This document shows, one piece after another, positions 8,741-15,990 of a DNA stretch of 64,000 bases. The stretch is from contig DATKPD010000008.1 of NCBI GenBank assembly GCA_035524315.1, forward strand, positions 62,001 through 126,000, read 5' to 3'. How positions within the stretch are numbered: the first letter of the stretch is position 1; each line of letters opens with the position of its first letter. A model generated the notes under the pieces. That model searched no databases. It worked only from the letters and a program-made list of their open reading frames with translations, and had not been told where the DNA came from. Both the position numbers and the translations under genes were made by a program. The DNA is from BOG-938 sp035524315. Lineage in GTDB: Bacteria > Pseudomonadota > Alphaproteobacteria > Caulobacterales > Caulobacteraceae.

Positions 8741-8860
8741 TTCTCAAGTGAGAATTGGACAATCTTGTGAGGAGAATGCCGCCACATTCCCCTCATGTTC
8801 TGATGCGAACTTGCATCTGCGGCGAATGAGCCCATATTCGCCTCACCTTCTGAGGGGAAC
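8741..8860. promoter_or_regulatory. Repeat/operator-like array upstream of the fic gene
   Basis: Two imperfect direct repeats of 40 nt lie exactly 50 bp apart (8771-8810 and 8821-8860), identical at about 30 of 40 positions by eye. Nested inside are inverted repeats built on the half-site TGAGGNGAA: 8768-8778 against 8785-8795 (11-bp arms, one mismatch), 8821-8827 against 8836-8842 (GGCGAAT/ATTCGCC), and 8841-8845 against 8851-8855. Just upstream is the perfect palindrome TTCTCAAGTGAGAA (8741-8754). The array ends exactly at the ATG of the fic gene, so a bound protein would block transcription or translation there. The regulator is unknown. Confidence 0.6.
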
Positions 8861-9955
8861 ATGTACATCTGGGAAACGCCGGAATGGCCGAAATTCGAGT
8901 GGGACGATAGAGCGCTCATCGAGCCCCTCGCGGCGGCCCGTCTGAACCAAGGCCGGCTGCTCGGACGCATGCAGAGCCTTGGCTTTGATCTCCAGCTTGA
9001 GGCCCAGCTCCAAGCCCTGACAAACGAAGTCCTCAAAAGCTCGGAGATCGAGGGCGATATCCTCGACCACGCCAGCGTCCGTTCGTCCCTAGCGCGCCGC
9101 CTCGGCGTTCCCGAAGCGGCGACCACCCCGATCGATCGGCGGACCGAGGGCGTCGTCGAGATGATGCTCGACGCTACCCGCAACTTCGATCAGCCGCTTA
9201 CCGCGGAACGCCTGTTCGGCTGGCAGGCCGCGCTCTTTCCGACCGGCTATTCGGGCCTCGCCAAGATCAAAACCGGCGGCTGGCGAAAGGACGTCGATGG
9301 TCCGATGCAGGTTGTCTCCGGCGCCATCGGGCGCGAACACGTTCATTATCAGGCTCCGCCAGCAGCACGTGTTCAGGAGGACATGGCCGCCTTCCTCGAC
9401 TGGTTCGCGGCGCCGTCAACCACCGACGGCCTCCTAAGGGCCGGCCTCGCCCATCTATGGTTCGTCACGGTCCACCCGTTCGAGGACGGTAACGGCCGGG
9501 TCGCCCGCGCTATTGCAGATCAGGCGCTTGCCCAATCGGAGGGCTCGCCCCAACGCTTCTACAGCATGTCGAGCCAGATCCGCCGGGAGCGTGCGGAATA
9601 CTACGCCATTCTCGAGCGCACGCAGAAGGGCGGCCTCGATGTCACAGACTGGCTCCAGTGGTTCCTGGCCTGCTTCAACCGCGCCATCGATGGCGCCGAG
9701 GCGAGCAGCGCGGATGTCCTGCGCAAGGCCGAGTTCTGGCGCGCTCACGAACGCGTCGCCTTGAGCGACCGACAACGCATGATTCTCAACCGTTATCTCG
9801 ACGGCTTCGAAGGCAATCTCACCGCGAAGAAGTGGGCCGTCCTCGGCAAGTGCTCGCCGGCCTCTGCTCAGCGGGACATCGCGGACCTCGTCGACAAAGG
9901 CATCCTTAAGCGCAATCCCGGCGGCAGTAAGAACACCAGCTACGCTCTGGCCTGA
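8861..9955 (+). CDS. Fic family protein (DUF4172 N-terminal, class II AMPylase type)
   Basis: The 364-aa protein carries the canonical Fic core HPFEDGNGR at residues 205-213, whose histidine transfers AMP (or another nucleotide group) to target hydroxyls. An inhibitory helix motif S-S-E-I-E-G (60-65) precedes it, matching the [S/T]xxxE[G/N] signature of class II, in which the inhibitor is in the same chain. Residues 3-45 (WETPEWPKFEWDD...) fit the DUF4172 N-terminal domain, and the C-terminal 70 residues look like a winged helix. No separate antitoxin is adjacent. Its start abuts the repeat array at 8741-8860, which suggests autoregulation. Its codon use looks more like the core genome than its neighbours at 6111-8569. 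Confidence 0.92.
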   Translation: MYIWETPEWPKFEWDDRALIEPLAAARLNQGRLLGRMQSLGFDLQLEAQLQALTNEVLKSSEIEGDILDHASVRSSLARRLGVPEAATTPIDRRTEGVVEMMLDATRNFDQPLTAERLFGWQAALFPTGYSGLAKIKTGGWRKDVDGPMQVVSGAIGREHVHYQAPPAARVQEDMAAFLDWFAAPSTTDGLLRAGLAHLWFVTVHPFEDGNGRVARAIADQALAQSEGSPQRFYSMSSQIRRERAEYYAILERTQKGGLDVTDWLQWFLACFNRAIDGAEASSADVLRKAEFWRAHERVALSDRQRMILNRYLDGFEGNLTAKKWAVLGKCSPASAQRDIADLVDKGILKRNPGGSKNTSYALA

Positions 9956-10033
9956 CGGTTCGCGCTCTGGCGTAGGGCGGAGGGCGATCGGATAGGGCGC
10001 CTGGGGTTCTGATTATGATGGCAAGATAAAAGG

Positions 10034-10119
10034 CGCACGGTGCGCGGGCCGTTTTTGGGTGAAAAGGCCAATGATTTCAAAGGAAAATCGCACGGTGCGT
10101 TGGGTGCCCGCACCGTGCG
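10034..10119. repeat. Three copies of CGCACGGTGCG, two forming an inverted repeat
   Basis: CGCACGGTGCG occurs at 10034-10044 and 10089-10099, and its exact reverse complement at 10109-10119. The second and third copies form an 11-bp perfect inverted repeat with a 9-nt loop. Each unit is itself nearly self-complementary. The cluster lies at the point where homology of the minus-strand Mrr fragment stops, so it may mark a recombination or insertion junction, or be a multi-site operator. Confidence 0.7.
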
Positions 10120-10122
10120 GAT

Positions 10123-10275
10123 TTGACGGCCGCTGGGCAGCAGTTGCTCGCGCTCCTCGGCGGATAGTCCAAACTGCGCGGCGACCTCTTGCTCGACATC
10201 CGCAACGCGCCTCTCGCCTTGGGCGGCTGCGCGCAGAACAGGGAGCATAAGAGATTGATAATCGGGAATGGCCAC
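10123..10275 (-). pseudogene. Truncated Mrr-type restriction endonuclease (N-terminal wing only)
   Basis: From a GTG at 10275 the frame encodes 51 residues matching the N-terminal Mrr domain: IPDYQSLMLPVLRAAA, then EVAAQFGLSAEEREQLLPSGRQ. In intact Mrr-like proteins this winged-helix region is followed by a VGWARTYL-type segment and the PD-(D/E)xK nuclease. Here the family pattern stops after SGRQ at about 10123 and the frame runs on through repeats to a stop at 9940, overlapping the fic 3' end. The nuclease domain is absent, so this is a remnant of a defence gene and presumably inactive. Confidence 0.7.
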
Positions 10276-10304
10276 GAGCTGGTTAGCCTCAATCTCTATT
10301 GCAA

Positions 10305-10327
10305 GCCCGAAACGCCGCGTTTCGGGC
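10305..10327. repeat. Perfect palindrome, 10-bp arms
   Basis: GCCCGAAACG at 10305-10314 is the exact reverse complement of CGTTTCGGGC at 10318-10327, with a 3-nt centre. It lies 30 bp upstream of the Mrr fragment start. It could be an old operator or a terminator; no T-tract follows on either strand. Confidence 0.6.
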
Positions 10328-10559
10328 CCAGGACAACAGCTTCAGGCCCAAAATGTCGGCTGAAGGTGCGAGCTCATTCGCTCGAATCCCGTCGTAAACC
10401 TCGCTCATAATCGCTGAAAACAATAACGCGGAGTGATGCGGACCTCGTCCCACGTCTTCGTGGGATTTGCCAAGGCGGTCGGGCGCAAACCGCGCGGGAT
10501 GGTCTTCAGCCTAGCATCGCCCCAGGCCGCGCGCCCTCACGCCGGCCGAGGTCCGCGCT

Positions 10560-10919
10560 CTACTGGCGGGCCTTGCGGGCGGCGTATTTGGCGTCGCGCT
10601 TGGCCTTGGCTTCGGCCGCGCTGAGCGCCTTGCGTTCCTTGCGCTGGGCGCGCTTTTCCTGAAGCACCGCGTCTTCAGCGGCCATGCGGGCCTGTTCGGC
10701 CTCGAACGCGGCCTGGGCGGCGGCCGCGCGGGCGGCGGCCTTTTCCTCGGCGCGCTTCTGACGGATCGCTTCGACTTCGGCGGCGCGCAGTTCCTCGCGC
10801 CGTTCGAAATCAGGATCGGTCCGCGCCTCGATGCGACGCATCTTCTGGATCAGGGCTTGCTTGGCGGCGGCGGATTGGCTCAGCCGGTCGACAAACCCGG
10901 TCTTCAACTTAGCTTGCAT
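10560..10919 (-). CDS. DUF6481 family protein
   Basis: The 119-aa protein is almost entirely a charged alanine-rich helix (Ala, Arg, Glu, Lys), with the opening FVDRLSQSAAAKQALIQKMR and a C-terminal KAKRDAKYAARKARQ tail. This is the pattern of DUF6481 proteins, which are common in Caulobacterales and other alphaproteobacteria and are of unknown function. The high helix content suggests a coiled coil or nucleic-acid-binding rod. It marks the return to core-genome composition on the right of the accessory patch and is transcribed divergently from the amino-sugar operon. Confidence 0.75.
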   Translation of the reverse strand: MQAKLKTGFVDRLSQSAAAKQALIQKMRRIEARTDPDFERREELRAAEVEAIRQKRAEEKAAARAAAAQAAFEAEQARMAAEDAVLQEKRAQRKERKALSAAEAKAKRDAKYAARKARQ

Positions 10920-11104
10920 AGGTTCCTTTGAATTCCGTCTTCGGGGGGAAGAATCCCAAACGACGGCGGCGAGATAGCCGATTTAGCCCCAAGAGCCAAG
11001 ACCTGCCTGCGGTCCGCGCGCAGGCGCCGCACGCCAAACGGCGGGACGTGAAGCGCTCGTTAACCACAATCGTGGCGCCATGGGGCCTGACCAGCCGGAG
11101 AGCT

Positions 11105-12694
11105 ATGGCCTTGGCGCTCGATCATGCCTTGCCGCGACAGGATTTGGCCGCGCCCCCGCCTCGAACAGCGCCAGGCGACGCGCCGGTCCGCCTCGTGGAC
11201 CTGCAGACCATCCCGATGGCCAACGGCGTGCTGGGCGTGGCCGAGGTCGGCCGGCACATCGGCTTTCCCGTGCACCGCGCCTATTACATTCGCGACGTGC
11301 CGTCCGGGCAAAGCCGGGGCGGCCACGGGCACAAGGCGCTGCGCCAAGGCTTCATCTGCCTGCGCGGATCGGTGCGCCTGACCCTGATCAAGGCGGGGGT
11401 CAGCCATGTAGTGGAGCTGAACCAGCCCTCGCGGGCGGCGGTGGTCAGCCCCGGCTGCTGGCGCGACCTCAGCGACTTTTCCGAAGACTCGGTGGTGATC
11501 GTCCTGGCGTCGGACGCGTACGACGAAGCCGACTACATCCGCGATTACGCAGACTTCCTGCGCTGGGAAGCCGGGCGCGAGCCCGCGCGGGCGGTGCCCT
11601 ATCTGGACCTGGCGCGCGGGACGCGGGCGCTCGGCCCCGAGCTGGAGCTGGCCATGCGCCGGGTGACACGCTCGGGCCGGCTGGTCGGCGGCGAGGAGGT
11701 GAGCGCGTTCGAGCACCGATTCGCCGACTATTGCGGCGCGGCGGCCATGGTCGGGGTCGGCAACGGCCTGGACGCCCTGACCCTGGCCCTGCGCGCCTGG
11801 AACATCGGCCCGGGCGACGAGGTCATCGCGCCGGCCCACACCTTCGTCGCCACGGCCCTGGCGATCGACGCGGTGGGCGCCACGCCGGTGCTGGTTGACG
11901 TCGAGCCCGACACGGGCCTGCTCGACCTGGAGCGGACCGCCGCGGCGATCGGGCCGCGCACCCGGGCGATCGTGCCCGTGCACCTGTACGGCCATCCGGT
12001 CGACATGGACGGCCTGACCGCCCTGATCGGCGGACGCGACATCAAGCTTCTGGAAGACGCCTGCCAGGCGCACGGCGCGCGCTACAAGGGCCGGCGCTGC
12101 GGCGGCCTGGGCGACGCCGCGGCCTTCAGCTTCTACCCCACCAAGAACCTTGGCGCGCTCGGCGACGGCGGGGCCCTGGTCACCCACAACGCCGACCTGG
12201 CCGACCGCGTGCGCATGCTGGCCAACTATGGCTCGCACGAGCGCTATCGGCATGACCTTCTGGGCTGCAACTCGCGCCTCGATCCGCTGCAGGCGGCGGT
12301 GCTGGATGTGAAGCTCGGCCATCTGGACGACTGGAACGCCCGGCGCAGCGAGCTGGCCCTGCGCTACATGGCCGGCCTGTCGGACGTTGCGGGTTTGCAT
12401 CTGCCGGCCGTGCGGCCGTGGGCCGAGCCGGTGTGGCACGTCTATCCGGTGCGCGCGCCGGGCCGGCGCGACGCGCTTCAGGCCTTCCTGGCCGAGCGCC
12501 ACATCGGAACCAACATCCACTACCCTATCCCCGTACACCTGCAGCCTTGCTACGCCGGCCGCTGGGCGCCGGGAGACTTCCCCGTCGCTGAGAGTCTGGG
12601 CGGTTCGCTGCTGAGCCTGCCGCTCGACCCAACCCACACCAATCAGGAGATCGATCTGGTGATCGCGCGCGTGCGAGAGTTCTTCGGCGCATGA
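11105..12694 (+). CDS. WxcM-like sugar 3,4-ketoisomerase fused to DegT/DnrJ aminotransferase
   Basis: The 529-aa protein joins two enzymes of nucleotide amino-sugar synthesis. Residues about 25-140 are a WxcM/FdtA-type cupin with RAYYIRDVPSGQSRGGHGHK, which in relatives isomerises dTDP-4-keto-6-deoxyglucose to the 3-keto sugar. Residues about 165-529 are a DegT/DnrJ/EryC1/StrS aminotransferase with VGNGLDALTLAL, EDACQAHGA and the PLP lysine K347 in SFYPTKNLG. Together they would make a dTDP-3-amino-3,6-dideoxyhexose. The ATG at 11105 is chosen because the open frame upstream to 10928 is basic and unlike the family. The stop overlaps the next ATG. Confidence 0.88.
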   Translation: MALALDHALPRQDLAAPPPRTAPGDAPVRLVDLQTIPMANGVLGVAEVGRHIGFPVHRAYYIRDVPSGQSRGGHGHKALRQGFICLRGSVRLTLIKAGVSHVVELNQPSRAAVVSPGCWRDLSDFSEDSVVIVLASDAYDEADYIRDYADFLRWEAGREPARAVPYLDLARGTRALGPELELAMRRVTRSGRLVGGEEVSAFEHRFADYCGAAAMVGVGNGLDALTLALRAWNIGPGDEVIAPAHTFVATALAIDAVGATPVLVDVEPDTGLLDLERTAAAIGPRTRAIVPVHLYGHPVDMDGLTALIGGRDIKLLEDACQAHGARYKGRRCGGLGDAAAFSFYPTKNLGALGDGGALVTHNADLADRVRMLANYGSHERYRHDLLGCNSRLDPLQAAVLDVKLGHLDDWNARRSELALRYMAGLSDVAGLHLPAVRPWAEPVWHVYPVRAPGRRDALQAFLAERHIGTNIHYPIPVHLQPCYAGRWAPGDFPVAESLGGSLLSLPLDPTHTNQEIDLVIARVREFFGA

Positions 12695-13458
12695 CCGGCT
12701 CCGCGATCGACCTGGCGAGCCTCGCGCTCGACTACGAGGGCTTCCGCAAGCTGGCCACGGACGCGCGTCTGAGCGCGCACGAGAAGATCGGCTTTCCGGA
12801 CGCCTATCGCGAGGGGTTCGAGGCGGCGATCCTGGCCGACATCCTGACCAAACTGCCGCGCCTGGCCTCCGACACGGGCCTGCGCGTGGCCGACATCGGC
12901 CCCGGCTGCGCGGGCCTGCCCCGGTTGCTGATCGACCTGTGTCGCCAGCGCGGACATGTGCTGACCCTGGTCGACGCCCCTGAAATGCTGGCGCAATTGC
13001 CCGACGCGCCGGGCGTGGTCTTCAAATGCCCCGGCCCCTTCCCCAAGGTCGCCGCCGATGTCGCCGCCGCGCTCGGCGGGCCGGCCGACGCGATCCTGTG
13101 CTATAGCGTGCTGCACTACATCTATGTCGACTCCAACCTGTTCGACTTCATCGACGCGGCCGTCGGCTTGCTGGCGCCCGGCGGCCGGGCCCTGATCGGC
13201 GACATCCCCAACCATTCCAAGCGCCGCCGGTTCTTCGCCACCGAGCGCGGCCAGGCGTTCCATCGCGCCTTTACCGGTTCGGATGCGCCGTACACGGTGG
13301 ATTACGGTGCGCCCGCGCCGGGCAAGATCGACGACGCGGTCCTGACCGGCCTGATCCAGCGCGCACAGGCCGCCGGCTGCGACGCCTATCTGATGCCCCA
13401 GGCGGCCGGCCTGCCCATGGCCAACCGGCGCGACGACCTGCTGCTGGCGAGGCCCTGA
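12691..13458 (+). CDS. Class I SAM-dependent methyltransferase
   Basis: The 255-aa protein has the SAM-binding motif I VADIGPGCAG at residues 66-75, an acidic residue ending strand 2 (TLVDAPEML) and a post-motif segment ILCYSVLHYIYVD. Residues 1-45 form a helical cap. It overlaps the aminotransferase stop by 4 nt (ATGA), so it is translationally coupled in the same operon and most likely N- or O-methylates the amino-sugar or its carrier. The exact acceptor cannot be read from sequence. Confidence 0.85.
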   Translation: MTGSAIDLASLALDYEGFRKLATDARLSAHEKIGFPDAYREGFEAAILADILTKLPRLASDTGLRVADIGPGCAGLPRLLIDLCRQRGHVLTLVDAPEMLAQLPDAPGVVFKCPGPFPKVAADVAAALGGPADAILCYSVLHYIYVDSNLFDFIDAAVGLLAPGGRALIGDIPNHSKRRRFFATERGQAFHRAFTGSDAPYTVDYGAPAPGKIDDAVLTGLIQRAQAAGCDAYLMPQAAGLPMANRRDDLLLARP

Positions 13459-13460
13459 CC

Positions 13461-14138
13461 TTGAGCGCGCACAAGCCACTGGTGATCGTGGGCAACGGCG
13501 AGATCGCCGAGATGGCGTGTGAGTACTTCGCCTACGACAGCCCCCGCGAGGTGGCCGGCTTTTGCATCGGGGCGGAATTCATCACCGCGCCGACCTTGCA
13601 CGATCGGCCGGTAACGCCGCTGGAGCAGATGACCGACCTCTATCCGCCGGACGCCTACGACGCCTTCGTCGCCATCGGCGACAGCCAGCTCAACCGCGTG
13701 CGCCGCCGGCTGGTCGATCACACCAAGGCCCTCGGCTATGGCCTTGCCAGCTATGTCAGCTCCCAGGCGTTCGTCTGGCGCAATGTCACCATCGGCGAGA
13801 ACTGCTTCATCCTGGAGCACAATGTGCTGCAGCCGTACACCGCCGTGGGCGACAACGTGACCTTGTGGAGCGGCAATCACATCGGCCACCGCTCGGTGAT
13901 CGAGGACGACGTGTTCATCGCCTCGCACGTGGTGGTGTCGGGCTTCTGCCGCATCGGCGCGCGCAGCTTCATCGGGGTGAACGCCGCGCTGGCGCATCAG
14001 GTCGCGGTCGCGCCGGATAACTTCATCGCCATGGGCGCGGTGGTCACGGCCGCGACTGAACCGGATTCGGTCTACAAGGGCCATCCCGCCGAAAAGCGCG
14101 CGATTTCGGCCAAACGCTACTGCCGCGCCCAGGACTGA
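13461..14138 (+). CDS. NeuD/PglD-like sugar O- or N-acyltransferase (left-handed beta-helix)
   Basis: The 225-aa protein starts with a Rossmann-like PglD_N segment (LVIVGNGEIAEMACEYF) and continues with hexapeptide repeats (FVWRNVTIGENCFILEHN to RIGARSFIGVNAAL) that form a left-handed beta-helix. Relatives acetylate or otherwise acylate amino groups of nucleotide sugars using an acyl-CoA. The start is a TTG at 13461, 2 nt after the methyltransferase stop with GAGG 9 nt upstream. In this operon the natural substrate would be the 3-amino sugar produced by the fused aminotransferase. Confidence 0.85.
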   Translation: MSAHKPLVIVGNGEIAEMACEYFAYDSPREVAGFCIGAEFITAPTLHDRPVTPLEQMTDLYPPDAYDAFVAIGDSQLNRVRRRLVDHTKALGYGLASYVSSQAFVWRNVTIGENCFILEHNVLQPYTAVGDNVTLWSGNHIGHRSVIEDDVFIASHVVVSGFCRIGARSFIGVNAALAHQVAVAPDNFIAMGAVVTAATEPDSVYKGHPAEKRAISAKRYCRAQD

Positions 14139-14142
14139 CGGC

Positions 14143-15072
14143 ATGCGGGCGCGGCGCTGGCGGGCGGACGAAACCGAGCGCTGGAACGCGTTCAACGCGC
14201 GGGCGGTGACCGGCCATTTCCTGTTCGACCGCGGCTTCATGGACTATCACGCCGACCGCTTCGCCGACGCCTCTCTGGTGGTCGAGGACGCGGGCGAGGT
14301 GGTCGCCCTGCTTCCGCTGAACCGTGCGGGCGAGGAGGCCTGGTCGCATCAGGGCCTGACATTCGGCGGCCTGATCCACGGCGGCCTGGGCGCCAGCGCG
14401 GCGATGCAGGCGCTGGACGCGTGCTGCGAAGCCCTCAAGGCCGAGGGCGCGACGACCCTGATGTACAAGGCGCTGCCCTGGATCTATCCGGCCCGGCCCG
14501 CCCAGGAAGACCTCTACTGGCTGCAACGCCGCGGCGCGGCGCTGGTGCGGCGCGACCTGAGCAGCAGCATCGACTACCGCGCGCGCGGGCCCGTCTCCGG
14601 CCGCCGCGAACGCGGCGCGCGCAAGGCGGTCAAGGCTGGCGTGGCGTTCGCTCCGTCCACCGATTGGGCGGGGTACTGGACGCTGCTGGAGCGGGTGCTG
14701 GGCGAGCGCCACGGGGTCAAGCCGGTGCACGCCTTGGCCGAGATCGAGCGTCTCGCGGCTTGTTTCCCGGGCCAGATCGCCCTGCATGTGGCCACGCTCG
14801 GCGGCGACATCCTGGCTGGCGTGGTGATGTTCGCCTCCGCCCAGGTCGCCCACGCCCAATACATCGCCGTGGGCGAGGCCGGCCGCCAGGCGAGCGCGCT
14901 GGACGGGCTGTTCGACCGCCTCATCGCGCAGTACGCCGCCAGCCACCGCTATTTCGACTTCGGCGTCTCCACCACCGACCAGGGGCGCCAGCTGAACGAG
15001 GGACTCGTCCGCCAGAAGGAGGAGTTCGGCGCAGGGGCCGTGGCCTACGACGTCTACCGCCTGGCGCTTTAG
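14143..15072 (+). CDS. FemAB/GNAT-like acyltransferase
   Basis: The 309-aa protein shows the two-lobed GNAT/FemAB pattern: a first lobe with LPLNRAGEEAWSHQGLTFGGLI and a second with ALHVATLGGDILAGVVMF, AQYIAVGEAGR and YFDFGVSTTD. Such proteins occur in polysaccharide and glycan gene clusters and transfer acyl or aminoacyl groups. It starts 4 nt after the preceding stop and ends the + strand operon; its last 4 bases overlap the 3' end of the convergent propeller gene. The donor and acceptor are unknown. Confidence 0.75.
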   Translation: MRARRWRADETERWNAFNARAVTGHFLFDRGFMDYHADRFADASLVVEDAGEVVALLPLNRAGEEAWSHQGLTFGGLIHGGLGASAAMQALDACCEALKAEGATTLMYKALPWIYPARPAQEDLYWLQRRGAALVRRDLSSSIDYRARGPVSGRRERGARKAVKAGVAFAPSTDWAGYWTLLERVLGERHGVKPVHALAEIERLAACFPGQIALHVATLGGDILAGVVMFASAQVAHAQYIAVGEAGRQASALDGLFDRLIAQYAASHRYFDFGVSTTDQGRQLNEGLVRQKEEFGAGAVAYDVYRLAL

Positions 15073-15986
15073 TCCGCCGGTCGCCACATCAGACCCGCGC
15101 CGGTGCGGCCAAAGCCATCGCCGTTGTAGAACAGCAGCTCATGAGCCCCCACCCGGCAAGGCGCGCCGAAGCAGGTCATGGCCCGCTCCCACGGCCCCAG
15201 CGGTTCGGGGACCACGGGGCGCATCGGGGGGCGCGTTCCGGGCGCGAAGGCCCGGTCCATCTCGACCAGGCGGTAGCCGTCCTGGGTGCGCACTGACAGC
15301 ATCAGCCGGTCGGCCCCGTCCGACTGGTAGGATACCGGCCGGCCAAAGCCGATCTCGCCCCTCGCCCGATCGGGCGCCAGCAGGCAGCGCGATGGGCCAT
15401 CCCAGTCCCAGAGGGTTTCGCTGGCCATTTCCATCAGACTGTAGATCGGCAGCGCCTTGCCGCCTGGGCCCGGCGCAAAGGCGTCGCCGCCGATATAGAG
15501 CAGGCGATAGCCATCCGGTCGTTGTTCGACGAAAGGCGCGGTGCGGAACAGCCGCTCGCTCGCCCTTGGGCCAAGCATGGGCTCGCCCCCGCGCGCGAAC
15601 GTCGCGCCCTGGTCGTCCGAAAATGCGACGCCGGCGAACAGGGTGTAGGGCGCCTCGGCCGGACCGCGGCGCCAGCCGATATAGAGCAGCGCCAGGCGTC
15701 CCTCGACCATCAAGGCCTGGGACGGATTGACGCCGTCGCAGTCGAACGCGCCGGGCGGACCCAGGTCCAACACCGGACCGGCCGAACGGCTCATCAGGCG
15801 GAACGGCGGCTCACGCTCGAAGTCGGCGGAAAACACGCGGCCGCGCAGATCCTCGTCGCACGCGGTGTAGAACACCCTCAGCCGGTCGGCCATAACGAAA
15901 GGCGTGGGCAGCATGGCGTGGCTGCGGGCGAGCGGCGCGCCCGAGGCCTCGAGCACGCGGCCAAGCTTGCGCCAGGGCTGCGTCAT
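15069..15986 (-). CDS. Glycosidase-like beta-propeller protein
   Basis: From the ATG at 15986 the protein is 305 aa and opens with PWRKLGRVLEASG...SHAMLPTPFVM, followed by repeated blade-like stretches (RVFSADFERE, LLYIGWRRGPAEAPY, LLYIGGDAF, LLFYNGDGFGRTG). This resembles the conserved five-bladed propeller proteins related to glycoside hydrolase families 43/32 that lie in glycan clusters. No catalytic triad can be asserted. It follows the TPR-OGT gene by 4 nt, so the two are co-transcribed. The start was chosen because the longer upstream frame runs into the OGT gene. Confidence 0.7.
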   Translation of the reverse strand: MTQPWRKLGRVLEASGAPLARSHAMLPTPFVMADRLRVFYTACDEDLRGRVFSADFEREPPFRLMSRSAGPVLDLGPPGAFDCDGVNPSQALMVEGRLALLYIGWRRGPAEAPYTLFAGVAFSDDQGATFARGGEPMLGPRASERLFRTAPFVEQRPDGYRLLYIGGDAFAPGPGGKALPIYSLMEMASETLWDWDGPSRCLLAPDRARGEIGFGRPVSYQSDGADRLMLSVRTQDGYRLVEMDRAFAPGTRPPMRPVVPEPLGPWERAMTCFGAPCRVGAHELLFYNGDGFGRTGAGLMWRPAD

Positions 15987-15990
15987 GGCT

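Larger units (their letters stand above)
9956..10559. other. Intergenic scar with palindromes and a gene fragment
   Basis: Apart from the Mrr fragment (10123-10275) I see no gene in these 604 bases. They hold three copies of CGCACGGTGCG or its complement, a perfect palindrome at 10305-10327, a CTTCAG/CTGAAG pair at 10340-10365 and a small hairpin TCCCACG/CGTGGGA at 10448-10465. The mixture of broken gene and palindromes looks like the residue of one or more insertion or deletion events at the right edge of the accessory patch. I found no copy of the 3' end of tRNA-Arg(ACG) here. Confidence 0.6.

Noticed and set aside
8683..8751. 22-codon + strand frame before the fic repeat array
   Set aside because: No ribosome-binding site and no conservation can be argued; it is too short to support.
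9956..10560. Search for an attachment-site copy of the tRNA-Arg 3' end
   Set aside because: Only the short TCGAATC match near 10382 was found, which is expected by chance and is not an att site.
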